Shown: positions 34,555 to 45,169 of the stretch, one piece after another
Numbering within the stretch: the stretch's first letter is position 1
Layout: the number at the start of each line of letters is the position of its first letter
Assembly (NCBI GenBank): GCA_037127315.1
Contig: JBBBDQ010000399.1
Location: forward strand, 1,484,501-1,548,500
Source: Ascarosepion bandense
Taxonomy: Eukaryota; Mollusca; Cephalopoda; Sepiida; Sepiidae
DNA: 64,000 bases
Reading direction: 5' to 3'
Program-made: the position numbers and the translations under genes
Notes under the pieces: model-generated
What the model was told of the DNA's origin: nothing
Seen by the model: only the letters and a program-made list of their open reading frames with translations
The model's database searches: none

Positions 34555-34905
34555 TACAGGTTTCATTGAATAATATAGACAAGTTCTGTCTATTTATTTT
34601 GTGTAAGATCCGTTCGTATGATCTGATTAGCTTGATAGTGTTGTCATGGAAGGACGACAAGAAATCGCAATAATTGTTGATTTTTTTTTATCAGGTCTGA
34701 GCTTTCTGAGCTTTTAATAATTTAAATGTTCTATGTTCACTGAACATTAAATGTTCATCCTTTGATAATTGCTTATGTAAGCCGAAAGCTCAGACCTAAT
34801 AAAAAAATCAACAATTATTGCGGATTTCTTGTCGTCTCAAGCTAATCAGATCATACGAACGGATCTTACACAAAATAGACAGAACTTGTCTATATTATTC
34901 TATAT
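34555..34905. repeat. Foldback element, ~130-150-bp imperfect arms
   Basis: Left arm 34562-34715 and right arm 34772-34903 are inverted copies. Shared blocks are AATAATATAGACAAGTTCTG, TGTGTAAGATCCGTTCGTATG, ATCTGATTAGCTTGA, GACGACAAGAAAT, CAATAATTGTTGATTTTTTT and AGGTCTGAGCTTTC. The left arm has an extra ~17 bp (ATAGTGTTGTCATGGAA). TA repeats flank both sides. A hammerhead-like core lies at the inner end of the right arm. Confidence 0.88.
34762..34787 (+). ncRNA. Hammerhead-like core in foldback
   Basis: TTGATAA (34762-34768; canonical CTGANGA with C3 and G8 changed) is followed by the stem GCTTA-TG-TAAGC (34771-34782) and GAAA (34784-34787). Two core bases are altered, so activity is unlikely. 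Stems I and III are not clear. Confidence 0.4.
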
Positions 34906-35039
34906 ATATATATATATATATATTCTAAGCGTATATTGTTAAATATAACAGCCAATGAATGTCCATTATGATTAATCGTGAGCTGTTCTAAACATCATAT
35001 TTTGGCTTTAATTTCAGGTGAAAATAAAGAAAGAAATTG

Positions 35040-35112
35040 TCCAACATTTGGATATTTTTTTATTATGCTGGTTCTAAGCTTTCGGCTCACATAACCCATC
35101 TTCAGAGAGGTT
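35040..35112 (-). ncRNA. Hammerhead-like motif, minus strand
   Basis: On the minus strand: CTGAAGA (35099-35105) fits CUGANGA exactly. A hairpin at 35084-35098 can pair GGTT with AGCC (one wobble), and GAAA follows at 35080-35083. Helix III (AGCT...AGC) is incomplete and helix I is unclear. Confidence 0.45.
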
Positions 35113-35241
35113 ACAGAAATGTTAACATGAAGACATTCACCATCAAAGATGATATTATCTTGTTTTGACATAAAGCGTTTCTATGCGACGATAACAGTCG
35201 CTGAATCTCAGATGCAAGTCATAAATTTGTAAGGTATAAAA

Positions 35242-35267
35242 CTTCGGTGTTAAACCACCTTCATCAG
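35242..35267 (-). ncRNA. Hammerhead-like core, minus strand
   Basis: Exact CTGATGA (35261-35267, minus strand), helix II GGTG/CACC (35256-35259 with 35246-35249), then GAAG (35242-35245) instead of GAAA. Helix III can form GTTT/AAAT with a G-U closing pair. Homologous to the copy at 36170, which has GAAA. Confidence 0.55.
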
Positions 35268-35791
35268 ATAATAAAATGTGATTGATTTATTTGGTAATAT
35301 ATATATAGATAAGTAGATTTAAGATAAATAATATAATAAAAAATAAATTAAAACATGACGATAAAGAGGTCATTCAATGAGATGAATTAAGTGGGGTGGG
35401 TGGTTATGACATTTTAAAGAATGGTGTGTGAATGACTCACAGATATTAGTGTTTCAATGTTTTGCCACAGAAAGCCAGACAGGTCAAAAACTTCAAACAG
35501 AAAGAAAGAGAAATAGAAAAACATAAAGTAGAAAGACATAAAAAGAAAAAAAAAGAAAAAGAAAAAAAAAGAAACAAGAAAAAGAAAAGGAAAGACTTGC
35601 AAAGAAAAATCTAAACGTTGGAAAAAAAAATAGATTAAATATAAAATTAATAAAATGAAACCAACATAAAGGAAAAGAATACTGTAAAAGAATAAAAATC
35701 AAAATTAAAATTAAAATGTAAATAAAAAAATTATTATACTGTTCATAAATGAACAAATTGAAATAAATTATTATACTGTCCATAAATGCAA

Positions 35792-35847
<56 letters not shown>

Positions 35848-36169
35848 TGCCAGTTAAAAAAAAACAATTTTTTAAGGTATAAAAGGAGTAAATAGTGAAA
35901 ATATTGAGGTAAAATTGAGTTTTGCCATCATAAATTTTCCCATGCTCTGAAAGATAACTGTTATCAGCACATTTTTTAAAATGTTTGACATGTCTAGCTT
36001 TCTGTGGCAAAACATTAAAACACTATTGTCTATGAGTCGTACACACACCATTCTTTAAAATGTTGTAACCTCCCACCGCACTTAATTTATTATGTTTTTT
36101 ATTATATTATTTTTATTTTTGTTTAAATCTCCTTATCTATATATATTACCAAATAAATTAATCACAGTT

Positions 36170-36228
36170 TACTGGCTGATAATAATGTTTTAACACCGAA
36201 ACTTTATAGCTATTAAGTTGCAGTATGC
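36170..36228 (+). ncRNA. Type I hammerhead ribozyme relic
   Basis: All parts of a type I hammerhead are present in order. Helix I 5' strand is TACTG (36170-36174). The core is CTGATAA (36176-36182, G8 replaced by A). Helix II pairs TGT with ACA, then GAAA (36198-36201). Helix III pairs ACTT (36201-36204) with AAGT (36215-36218). U at 36219 is position 17, so the predicted cleavage triplet is GUU. Helix I 3' strand is CAGTA (36221-36225), giving five Watson-Crick pairs. The first helix I pair is G-G. The G8 change should inactivate it. Such ribozymes are known in Penelope-like elements. Confidence 0.6.
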
Positions 36229-36229
<1 letters not shown>

Positions 36230-36282
<53 letters not shown>

Positions 36283-36284
36283 TT
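36230..36284. repeat. (TAA)n microsatellite
   Basis: About 17 TAA repeats directly 5' of the R2/R4-type LINE fragment. A similar (TAA)n lies at 35790-35845. Confidence 0.96.
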
Positions 36285-36290
36285 GAACAG

Positions 36291-37067
36291 ATGAAACAGC
36301 GCTGGCAAGACAAACCTCTGCATGGCCAATATCCAGTACGTGCCAATAAATCTAATGTTGACAAAATTAATACTTATCGATGGTTACGTGCATCTGGATT
36401 AAAGTCCGAAACTGAAGGCTTTATTCTTGCAGCACAAGACCAAAGTCTTTTCACGAGAAACTTTCAGGCAAATATTATGCATAATAATATGGATCCAAAA
36501 TGCAGGTTTTGTGATAAACACCAAGAAACAATAGACCACCTAATCTCAGGCTGTTCTGTGCTTGCCCCAAATGAATATAAAAATCGCCACGATAGAGTTG
36601 GGCAATATTTACATTGGGCAATATGCAAACATTATGGAAAAGCTGTAGGCAAACACTGGTAAGAACATCACCCAGCACCGGTTACAGAAATAGAAGATGT
36701 AACCATTCTATGGGATTACACCATCTACACAGACAGAAAAATTGAAGCAAACAGGCCAGACATTATTGTTAAAAACCAGAAGGAGAAAACTTGTCTATTA
36801 ATTGATATGGCTTGTCCAGCGGATTGTAACATAGCAATCAAGGAATTTGAAAAACTGTCAAAATATAAAGACCTGGAAATTGAAATAGAAAAAATGTGGA
36901 AATTGAAAACAAGAGTTGTGCCAGTGATAGTAGGTGCACTTGGAATGATAAAAATTGGAACAAAACAACACATTGAAAGAATCCCTGGAAACCCCAGCTT
37001 AAGAGATATACAAAAAATTGTCTTATTAAGTACAGCCCACACACTAAGGAAAACTTTATCTATGTAA
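36291..37067 (+). pseudogene. R2/R4-type LINE C-terminus with zinc knuckle and restriction-like endonuclease
   Basis: One frame with a single in-frame TAA at 36660-36662. It encodes the conserved KPLHGQYP region and WLRASGLKSETEGFILAAQ. The zinc knuckle CRFCDKHQETIDHLISGC (C-x2-C-x8-H-x4-C) follows. After the stop comes a restriction-like endonuclease core with RPDIIV, then LLIDMACPAD (PD...D type), YKDLEIEIEKMW, VVPVIVGALG and LSTAHTLRKTL. This is the 3' coding end of site-selective LINEs of the R2/NeSL/R4 group, which use a C-terminal endonuclease rather than an APE domain. RT is missing (5' truncation). The stop is the only visible lesion, so the copy looks fairly young. Confidence 0.88.
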
Positions 37068-37214
37068 TGCTGGAGATGATAGGGAAGATAGAAAAACATG
37101 AAATGGAGCCATAACAACATGCCACTACCTGCCTTAGGTCTCCCCGCAGACTTGGTTGGTAGTGAGACCAATGCAGAAATCGAAATATGATGAAAAATGA
37201 CATAATAATAATTA
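37068..37214 (+). other. 3' UTR of the R2/R4-type LINE
   Basis: From the stop to a CATAATAATAATTA terminus. Contains TTAGGTCTCCCCGCAGACTTGG and GGTAGTGAGACCAATGC. The end in TAA-type repeats, with (TAA)n at the 5' junction, suggests insertion into a TAA repeat. Confidence 0.6.
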
Positions 37215-37560
37215 CGTATAGATCTGTCTGCGGATGACTATTTACGCTCTCACTCCCTGATTGAGCACCCTGGAAGAATGGTAGACTTTTCACAATCAGT
37301 AGCTAGTCTAGCATCTACGCATCGTTCATTCAGTAATAAATTAGATCACTCTTAGCCACTGGCGTATGTTTACATGGTATATCACATGCTAAAGGTCTAC
37401 GTACTTCTACCGAGCGCCCATAGCTTAGAGGTAGAATCGTCGATTCATGACAATTCGGTTGGGTTACAATCCTGACTAAAAGCAATCTGATGTCTAACGG
37501 TACTGATGAGCTGTGATACAGCGAAACGGATGTGTATGCGGATGACTACATATAAGTATA
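37215..37560 (+). mobile_element. SINE-2, tail of one copy and full head of another
   Basis: 37215-37395 contains the tail-side blocks (CTGCGGATGACTATTTACGC, TAGCATCTACGCATCGTTCA). A new copy begins at about 37408 with GCGCCCATAGCTTAGAGGTAG (A box) and GGGTTACAATCCTG (B box), continuing AAAGCAATCTGATGTCTAAC and GAGCTGTGATACAGCGAAAC to GCGGATGACTA. Confidence 0.78.
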
Positions 37561-37867
37561 ACATATTTCACTACAATCTCAAGGGATTTGATAATTTTGA
37601 TTTTTTTCTTATGTCTTTCTGTAAGATACTCAATAGTATATATATAAATGTATATGTATGCTATCATTTTTAACGGCATATCGATATTTTAATGTCATTT
37701 TTTACGGTACAGTCCCACACATATAATATAATATTTAAAATGTATCACCTTCTTCGAATATAATTCAATTAAAATTTAGCACCTCTAACGCCATATAACA
37801 ACAAATAGGGAAAGAATTCAGTTTAACTATTTAACTCTCTCTGCAAAGTAAATATTACGCTAAAAGT

Positions 37868-38720
37868 CTTCTTCTTCTTTTTTTATGTGCCCTGTCCTTT
37901 CAGGACGTAGGCGATCATGGCTCTCCACGTCTCCCTATCCCTTGTGGCACCCAGTATGCTTGCTCCTGTTACTCCTGCAACCCCCGTTCCGTCATCTACC
38001 TGATCAGGTCCTGCAAATATGTTATCCGCTGCCTTCCTCTATCTCTTTTGCCTTCTATCTGGCCAGTCCGTATCATGTTCTCCAGGATTTCCTTCCTCAT
38101 TGCGTGTCCCAGGAACTTCAGTTGTCTCTTCCTGATGCTCAGTATTAACTTCCTTTTTGTTGCCATTCTTTCCAACACCTCATCGTTGCTTGCACGCTCA
38201 GTCCACGATATCCGCAGCATCCTTCTGTAGAACCACATTTCCGTTGCTTCCAGTTTTGTCGTCATTTTCGATGATATTGTCCAGCATTCACTGCTGTATT
38301 GAAGAACTGACATCACATAGCAATCCAGCACTCTTTCCTTTGTTTCTAGTGAAATTTTCCTGTGTGTTAGTACTTTACTCAGCTTCTGGAACGCATCCTT
38401 TGTCATGCCAATTCATCTTCGGATCTCTGTGTCGTACTTTCCATCTCCTGTTAGAACACTTCCTAGGTATTTAAATTTTTGCACCTGCTTTATTCTTTAT
38501 TCTGGTATCTACCCACCTGTATTTGGCATTTTGGGTTGCACCTTTTGCGGATGACCATGCATTCAGTTTTCTTAAAGTTTATTTGAAAACTTTTTTTTTA
38601 ACTCTCTACTGCTACGTTCTGTAGGAGGTCTTGTAGTTTCCTTTCCGTGCCAGCACCGTATCATCTGCATACCTTATGTTGTTCAAGTTGTGGCCTCCAA
38701 TATCTCTAAATCAATAAGTG
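37868..38720 (-). pseudogene. LINE-B 3' part including RT palm motif
   Basis: The longest LINE-B copy here. Minus strand from 38720: NLNNIRYADDTVL (RT motif C, about 38650-38690), FKKTECMVIRKRCNPKCQIQ, KYLGSVLTGDGKY-like sequence, then TKDAFQKLSKVLTHRK, SLETKERVLDCYVMSVLQYS, MWFYRRMLRISWTER, KRQLKFLGHAMRKE and RDRGRQRITYLQDL. It ends in the family 3' end at 37868 (GAAGAAGAAGA tail on the minus strand). It has frameshifts around 38410 and 38590. 5'-truncated upstream of the palm. Confidence 0.85.
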
Positions 38721-38872
38721 ATAATTCGATCCAACTCCTCTCATAGATTTCTATTGTTATTCATTTATTTATGTATTTATATGAAAAACAAAACGTGATC
38801 ATTTTTTTTATAGTTTTTTTTTATTTTCTAGTTGAACTGCAAAATATAGTTTCAATCACAGTTCATGTCACC

Positions 38873-38925
38873 AGTTCGTCGCCGTCACCAATTCATCGCC
38901 GTCACCAATTCGTCGCCAACACCAA
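38873..38925. repeat. 18-bp tandem repeat, 3 copies
   Basis: TCGCCGTCACCAATTCRT-type units occur three times. Short and imperfect. Confidence 0.75.
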
Positions 38926-39214
38926 TAATAAATCTCAAACCCTCGTCAGTAAATTCTTTCTTTTAATTTAAAAGGAACCCAAACAATAAATTTCAGAAAG
39001 ACACACTTTTCACGAAAAAAAAAAAAAAATCAGCATATCGACCACAGACAAATTTAATCCTTTCAAAAATCCTGTCTCTGATCAATGATGAAGATTAGGG
39101 ATTATTCTTCTTTTTTTTTTTAAATTGCATTTAATCCGTTAAATATTTGGGACAACAGCTGCCGAGAAAAAACTTGATGTCGGATTTTTTCGACGGCTAC
39201 TCTGCGCAGGGATA
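38926..39214. other. No gene seen
   Basis: AT-rich spacer. Confidence 0.5.
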
Positions 39215-39812
39215 TTAAAATCAAGCTGATCCAGAAATTTAAATACCTGGAAGTGTTCTAACAGAGGACGGAAAGTGTAACTCTGAGATCCGCAGGTGTA
39301 TTGGCATGGTCAAAAATGCATTCCAAAATCTGAGTAGATTACTGAGAGACAAGAGACAGGAAGGAAAGTATGGAGAATGTGATACTCACAAGGTGGAAAC
39401 AGGGAAAAAGAGACAGAGGAAAGCAACGCGTTGAAGACTCGATAGGCTTAAGTAATTATTTGGAAGAGCAGGTTTGAGAGAAATAACCAGAGAAAAGGTG
39501 TTAATAGCTTCTAGGGATAGTGTTGTGGACTCAGGATAGGTCCGAAAGAAAAATACGAATTCGGGTATTAGTGAAGCATAGATATTTAACGAGAAAACAA
39601 ATACAAAGAATGTTACACGTCAGTCTGACTGCCAAGTATTAGACCGGGGTGATTCAACCAAACTCAAATCCACCTCGAGAGGCATATTCTCCCGGTATTC
39701 ATAATTATAGGACGAGTTCATTATTGACCAAAACGGGTAGGTCCGATAACAGATAGGCGTGTGGAAAGCCATGATCGCCTAAGTCCTGAAAGGACACGGC
39801 ACGTAGAAGAAA
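39215..39812 (+). pseudogene. LINE-B copy with internal deletion and insertion
   Basis: The start reads IQKFKYLEVF.TEDGKCNSEIRRCIGMVKNAFQNLS. The central block (SYVMSVLQ to MRKE) is missing. It resumes RQRKATR..., EQV, REITREKVLIASR. The 3' end (GGAAAGCCATGATCGCCTAAGTCC) is at 39757-39790. An unrelated ~200-bp segment separates the last two blocks. Confidence 0.7.
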
Positions 39813-39984
39813 AATACTGTACTCAGGAAGTTACTGTTCCTGCGTCACACAGATAACACTGATCGTTTTTGCTACTTGGAAGAGGGGTTGTACTTAGGTC
39901 AGGGAACATGTGACACTGTGGCGGCGACCTGGGTGTAATGACTATTATCTATAATAACTATTACCCTGACCCCAACAAACAGCT

Positions 39985-40580
39985 CATCCTCAACAGAGGC
40001 TCATCCCTTGTTCCCTGTCTGGGATGTGCTTTCCGGCTTTCTTTTTTCCAATCATCTCACTTTTTTTTTTCAATTGGAGTAGATAGATCTATCTATCGCC
40101 CGGTTCACACTCCACCCCCGTCTATTGAACTGGTTAAGAGGCTCATCCCTTGTTCCCTGTTTAGGATGTGGTTTCCGGCTTTCTCTTTTCCAATCTTCTC
40201 ACTTTGTTTGTTTTTTTTTCAATTGGAGTAGATAGATCTATCTATCACCCGGTTCACACACCACCCACGTCTATTGAACAGGTGAAGAGGCTCATCCCTT
40301 GTTCCCTGTTTAGGATGTGGTTTCTGGTTTTTCTCTTTTCCAATCTTTTTTACTCTTCTCTGTTTTTGTTTTCTTTTTCAATTGGAGTAGATAAGCTGAA
40401 CTATCGCCCGGTTCACACTCCACCCTCGTCTATTGAACAGGTGAAGAGGCGCATCTCTTGTTCTCTGTTTAGGACGTGGTTTCCGGCTTTCTCTTTTCCA
40501 ATCTTTTCACTCTTAAGTAGCAACCTACGCATCAGTGGCGTTACCGCCTTGCTCGGGGTGATACAATTTTTAAAAAAATT
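39985..40580 (+). repeat. LINE-A 3' UTR VNTR, ~150-bp unit, 4 copies
   Basis: Four units each contain CTCATCCCTTGTTCCCTGT, GGATGTGGTTTCCGGCTTTC, TTTTCCAATC, a T-run, CAATTGGAGTAGATA, CGCCCGGTTCACAC and GTCTATTGAACAGGTGAAG. They are followed directly by the LINE-A terminus ATCAGTGGCGTTACCGCCTTGCTCGGGGTGAT and an A-run. The array is therefore part of a LINE-A subfamily 3' UTR, also seen inverted at 42358. Confidence 0.88.
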
Positions 40581-40599
40581 CATAGATGGGCCGCTAAAA

Positions 40600-40845
<246 letters not shown>

Positions 40846-40945
40846 GATAAAAGTAAAATTAAATTAATTCTTGATAATGGCTAAAAGTATAGCTAAAGCT
40901 TTTATAAATAAATCAATGGGGCAATTTATATATAATTTATGTTCT

Positions 40946-40947
<2 letters not shown>

Positions 40948-40995
<48 letters not shown>
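40948..40995. repeat. (TA)n microsatellite
   Basis: About 45 bp of TA repeats. Confidence 0.97.
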
Positions 40996-40996
<1 letters not shown>

Positions 40997-42229
40997 ATCA
41001 CATAGAAACTATATAAAAACTAAAACACAGCTTCCTGTCTATCATTTTTAACAAAACTTGAATAAATGAGGCATTGCTGCCTAAATACACAATTATATAT
41101 ATATAGTGTTTAATTGTGATAGTTGTTATTTTTCAATGTTTATGACTAATGAAAGCAGGTTTATTATCGTAATGTACTCAATAGCGGGGTGAAGATAGAG
41201 CGTTTATAGAATTAATCAATTCAGCAGCACATTTCCTTAAGGAAAGATACCATTGAGTCCACAGATTTCGTATGCATCAACTTAAGAGAGGATAGCAGAA
41301 ATTATGGAAGCAGTCATATGCATATTTATAGGATACAAATCTTATATCTTCTAACAGTTAACTAAAACACACAAAGTAAAATTGCACACCCGCAAAATCG
41401 GATCCAAACGACTAAAAGCATTTTGGAAAAACCAAGTAAAGCAAATTTCCCAAGTCAGTGTGAAAAGCAAAATTCTAGATCCCAGTTGGATAAGAAACAG
41501 AAAATTCATATTACAACGTCAGTCAAACGTGTTTTCACACCTAAAGAAGAAAGTGCCTCTGGGAGCCGGTTGCATGTCTGAAATCCACTACTTAAACACG
41601 TCTGTGACTGGTCGACAGTGAGAAAGGTGCAGAAATCAGAGAGGCCAGAGAACCGACAAACAGGTCCGTCGCCGACTCAACACAAAAAAAAAAAGAACAA
41701 GGAAAAGAAAACAACATCAACATGATATCTTCAACTGCCTGTAAAACTGATTACATCTCTCACCAGCAAGAAAGGAGACGGAACGCAGACTTTATTAGTT
41801 AAGTAGACTGATTAATAGTTCTACACACACGCATTCTGCTACTTACTACTATCTCTGTTTGACTCTTTTCCCCTCTCTCATATTATATCTCACTCACAGT
41901 CTTTTTCTCCTTAAATTGAACAACCCTTGTTTTCCACCTATTTAGCGGCGGAGACATAAAAAAGAAAGAAAGAAACATTGTTCTGTTGAATTACAGACAG
42001 CAAAACATAGGCACTTTTTTGTTCAACCAACATTCGCTTAAATCTAAAAGAGATTTTTCTATCAAGCAAAATATCTAAAAGAAATATGCAAATTATTTAT
42101 TGTGTATCTACTTTATTACATATAATATTTTCTAATTTTAGACAAATATTCCTTATTGCGTTGTCTTTTCTTGAAATTTTTGTATTTTGTTGAAAGGATA
42201 TCCCACATTAAATTCTCTCTTTTAATCCG
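40996..42229. other. No gene seen
   Basis: The plus-strand frame at 41382-41621 is lysine-rich with no recognised motif. Otherwise AT-rich. Confidence 0.5.
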
Positions 42230-43785
42230 AAGAACTGTTCCGACAGGAGATGGAATGAAGATCCGAAGGCAAATTGGCATGGCAAAGGACGCGTTCCAGA
42301 AGCTGAATAAAGTACTACGACACAGGAAACTTTCACTAGAAACTAAGAAGGGTGTACTTTTTTTTTTTTATCCTATCACCCCAAGCAATGCGAAAACGCC
42401 ACTGATGCGCAGCGGGCTACGTAAGAGTGAAAAGATTGGAAAAGAGAAAAACCGGAAACCACATCCTAAACAGGAAACAAGAGATGAGCCCTCTTCACCT
42501 GTTCAATAGACGTGGATGGAGCGTGAACCAGGCGATAGTTTACTCTATCTACTCCAATTGAAAAAATAAATAAATAAAAAGAGTGAAAAGATTAGAAAAG
42601 AGAAAAACCGGAAACCACATCCTGAACAGGAAACAAGGGATGAGACTCTTCACCTGTTCAATAGACGTGGGTGGAGTGTGAACAGGGCAATAGTTTACTC
42701 TATCTACTCCAATTGAAAAAAAAAATGAAAAGAGTGAAAAGATTGGAAAAGAGAAAAACCGGAATCCACATCCTAAACAGGAAACAAAGGATGAGCCCTC
42801 TTCACCTGTTCAATAGACATGTGTGTAGTGTGAACCGGGCGATAGTTTAGTCTATCTACTCCAATTGAAAAAAAATATAAAATAAAGAGAGTGAATATAT
42901 TGGAAAAGGGAAAAACCGGAAACCACATCCTAAACAGGAAACAAGCGATGAGCCTCTTCACCTGTTCAATAGACGTGGGTGTAGTGTGAACCGGGCGATA
43001 GTTTAGTCTGTATACTCCAATTGAAAAAAAAATAAAATGAAAAGAGTGAAAAGATTGGAAAAGAGAAAGCCGAAAACCACATCCTAAACAGGAAACAAAG
43101 GATGAGCCTCTTCACCTGTTCAATAGACGTGGGTGGAGTGTAAACCGGGCGATAGTTTTGTATATGTACTCCAATTGAAAATAAAATAAAATAAAATGAG
43201 TGAAAAGATTGGAAAAGAGAAAAACCTGAAACCACATCCTAAACAGGAAACAAGGGATGAGCCTTTTCACCTGTTCAATAGACGTGGGTGGACTGTGAAA
43301 CGGGCGATAGTTTCGTCTATCTACTTCAATTGAAAAAAAATAAATAAATAAAAAGAGTGAAAATGCTATGTGATGTCAGTTCTTCAATAAGGCAGTGAAT
43401 GTTGTACAGTATCATCGAAGATGAAGGAAAAATTTGAAGCAGTGAAAATGTGGTTCTACAGAAGGATGCTGCGGATATCATGAACTGAGCATGTGGTTTT
43501 GGAAAAACTGACGAAAAGAAATTTAATAGCGAGCATCAGGAAGAGACAACTGAAGTTCCTGAGACATGCTTGGAGAACCTGATACTGACAGGCCAGATAG
43601 AAGGAAAAAACAGACAGAGGAAAGCAGTGGATAGCATTTTTGAAGAACCTGAGCAGGTAGATGACAAAACGAGGGTGCGTGTTGTCACAAGAGAAAACGT
43701 GCTAAGAGCCACCAGTGATAGAGTGACATGGAAAGCCATGATCGCACACAGAAGAAGAAAAAGAAATTTAGTAACCCCACAGTAT
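42230..43785 (+). pseudogene. LINE-B copy split by a LINE-A insertion
   Basis: The left part (42230-42357) reads TGDGMKIRRQIGMAKDAFQKLNK, RHRKLSLETKKGV. The right part (43366-43785) resumes exactly where it left off: (C)YVMSVLQ, MWFYRRMLRIS.TEH, IRKRQLKFLRHA, ENLILTGQIEGKNRQRKAV, EPEQVDDKTRVRVVTRENVLRATSDRV and WKAMIAHRR. It ends in an A-rich tail at about 43770. The inserted DNA is LINE-A 42358-43365. Frameshifts are present near 43380 and 43560. Confidence 0.87.
42358..43365 (-). mobile_element. LINE-A 3' UTR copy with 155-bp VNTR, 6 units
   Basis: Starts on the plus strand with T11 and ATCCTATCACCCCAAGC (complement of the LINE-A terminus). It then has six units at 151-157-bp spacing (GAGTGAAAAGATTGGAAAAG at about 42428, 42580, 42731, 42888, 43043 and 43197). 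It is entirely 3' UTR with no coding part. AAGGGTG on the left and AAGAGTG on the right may be a target duplication. Confidence 0.88.
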
Positions 43786-45165
43786 CACTTATTACAGTTC
43801 TAAGTGTAAAGTTAGTGGGGAAATACTCCAGACGAAACCGTAATAGAATTTTTTAGTAAGGCGTTCTAATTTTTCAGCAGAAGGTGATAAAGCATCAAAC
43901 TGAGTGGAGAAAAGAAGAATCGAAGTCATAACCTTATTTAATATAATATCACAGAGCCGCCAGTAATCACAAGAAGCAAACGTGTGAGAGCTTTTACGGT
44001 TTCTCGTTCTATCAAGAAAGTTGTTGCTTCATTGAAAACATTTTCACTCCAAACTAAAGGAAAACGCATTGCCTTTGTTCAGGAATAAATGTCAGTATAA
44101 CTGTAATAATACAGCGGTTATATGCATAATGTAAATACATTACTGATGATTTTTCTCTAGAAATGCATTGGAAATCGTAATGAAATTTTTCGGGAATAAA
44201 TGCAAGCGTTACTGATAGAATTGGGTGATTTTAATTAGAAAATAAAATAGCAATGCTAGGTTCTGGTTTCCTACAAAATAGAAAATGTGTCAGGTTTAAG
44301 CCGAATTGCGAGTTTCCAGTTAGACATCTTGATATGCAATGCTATAAATGCCTGTAAAATAAATAAAAAGAAAATAATTTACAAATATTTTCCACTATCA
44401 TTTGTATTCTCCACAAGTTGAACATTTTTTTGTGGGTTGTCAGTGTGTAATAATTTATTATATTGAAAACTTTGACAGTCTGAGCGTTCTTTTGCATGAT
44501 GGGTGATGTATTTATTTTCGTTTCGCTTTGGACAGCTAAATAAGAATATAACTTCAATGTTTCCTTGTTACAAATGCAGCCTAAATATTGGCTTCGTGCT
44601 ACGATTATTTATTTATTTTTAGCATTCTATCTCGAAAGGTTTTAAATTCGACAACTCGGGGAAGCAGAATGTATTTTACATCGGTACATTAATGATCCGT
44701 TATATAATAAGGAAGGAAGCAATTATTTTAAAGAACAAATTTTTATTTTTTAAATAAAATCACTTTCTTCCTTGTCAACTTTATGTCATTGCTGGCTATT
44801 ACTCATGTAGATCGAGCATTATATACTGAAATGTTCAGATCACTTTTCAGTTAATATTGTTCACTGTTGTTAGCCCAGTGCAAAAGTCGAGAGCCACTCA
44901 AGAATGAAGTGGTACTGAATTAGGTTGTTGAAAGTATATAATGGTTGAACCGAGACTTGAATATTGTTGTGATCACGACAGCAGGTGCGATTGGTAAATT
45001 GTCACCATTTTATATTTTTATTTCACGAATGCGCCTAATGTTTTTGCTTTGTTTTATTTTTTGATTGCTCAATATAGTATGGTCAGTTGGGCACCGTTTT
45101 TGAGAAAATTAGCACCATGACAAAATTTACTTGGCTAGTAAGTTGAAAACGGCATTCCGTACTGC
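43786..45165. other. No gene seen
   Basis: AT-rich sequence of about 1.4 kb without recognised repeats or motifs. Confidence 0.55.
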
Positions 45166-45169
45166 TTCA

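Larger units (their letters stand above)
35214..36229. repeat. Inverted pair of a ~250-bp repeat
   Basis: 35214-35490 and 35985-36229 are inverted copies. Both contain TTGCCACAGAAAGC, CATTTTAAAGAATGGTGTGTG, a TAATTTAT/ATAAATTA region, TATATATAGATAAG, ACCAAATAAAT and TTCGGTGTTAAA blocks. They are separated by about 490 bp that include (TAA)n at 35790-35845. Each copy holds one hammerhead-like core (minus strand at 35242-35267, plus strand at 36176-36201). Confidence 0.85.

Noticed and set aside
35493..36010. Minus-strand hydrophobic frames
   Set aside because: Low-complexity AT/A-rich sequence and TAA repeats; no conserved motif.
36838..37293. Minus-strand frames opposite the R2/R4-type LINE
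   Set aside because: Shadows of the plus-strand endonuclease coding region.
38048..38474. Plus-strand frames over LINE-B
   Set aside because: Antisense shadows of the RT C-terminal coding sequence.
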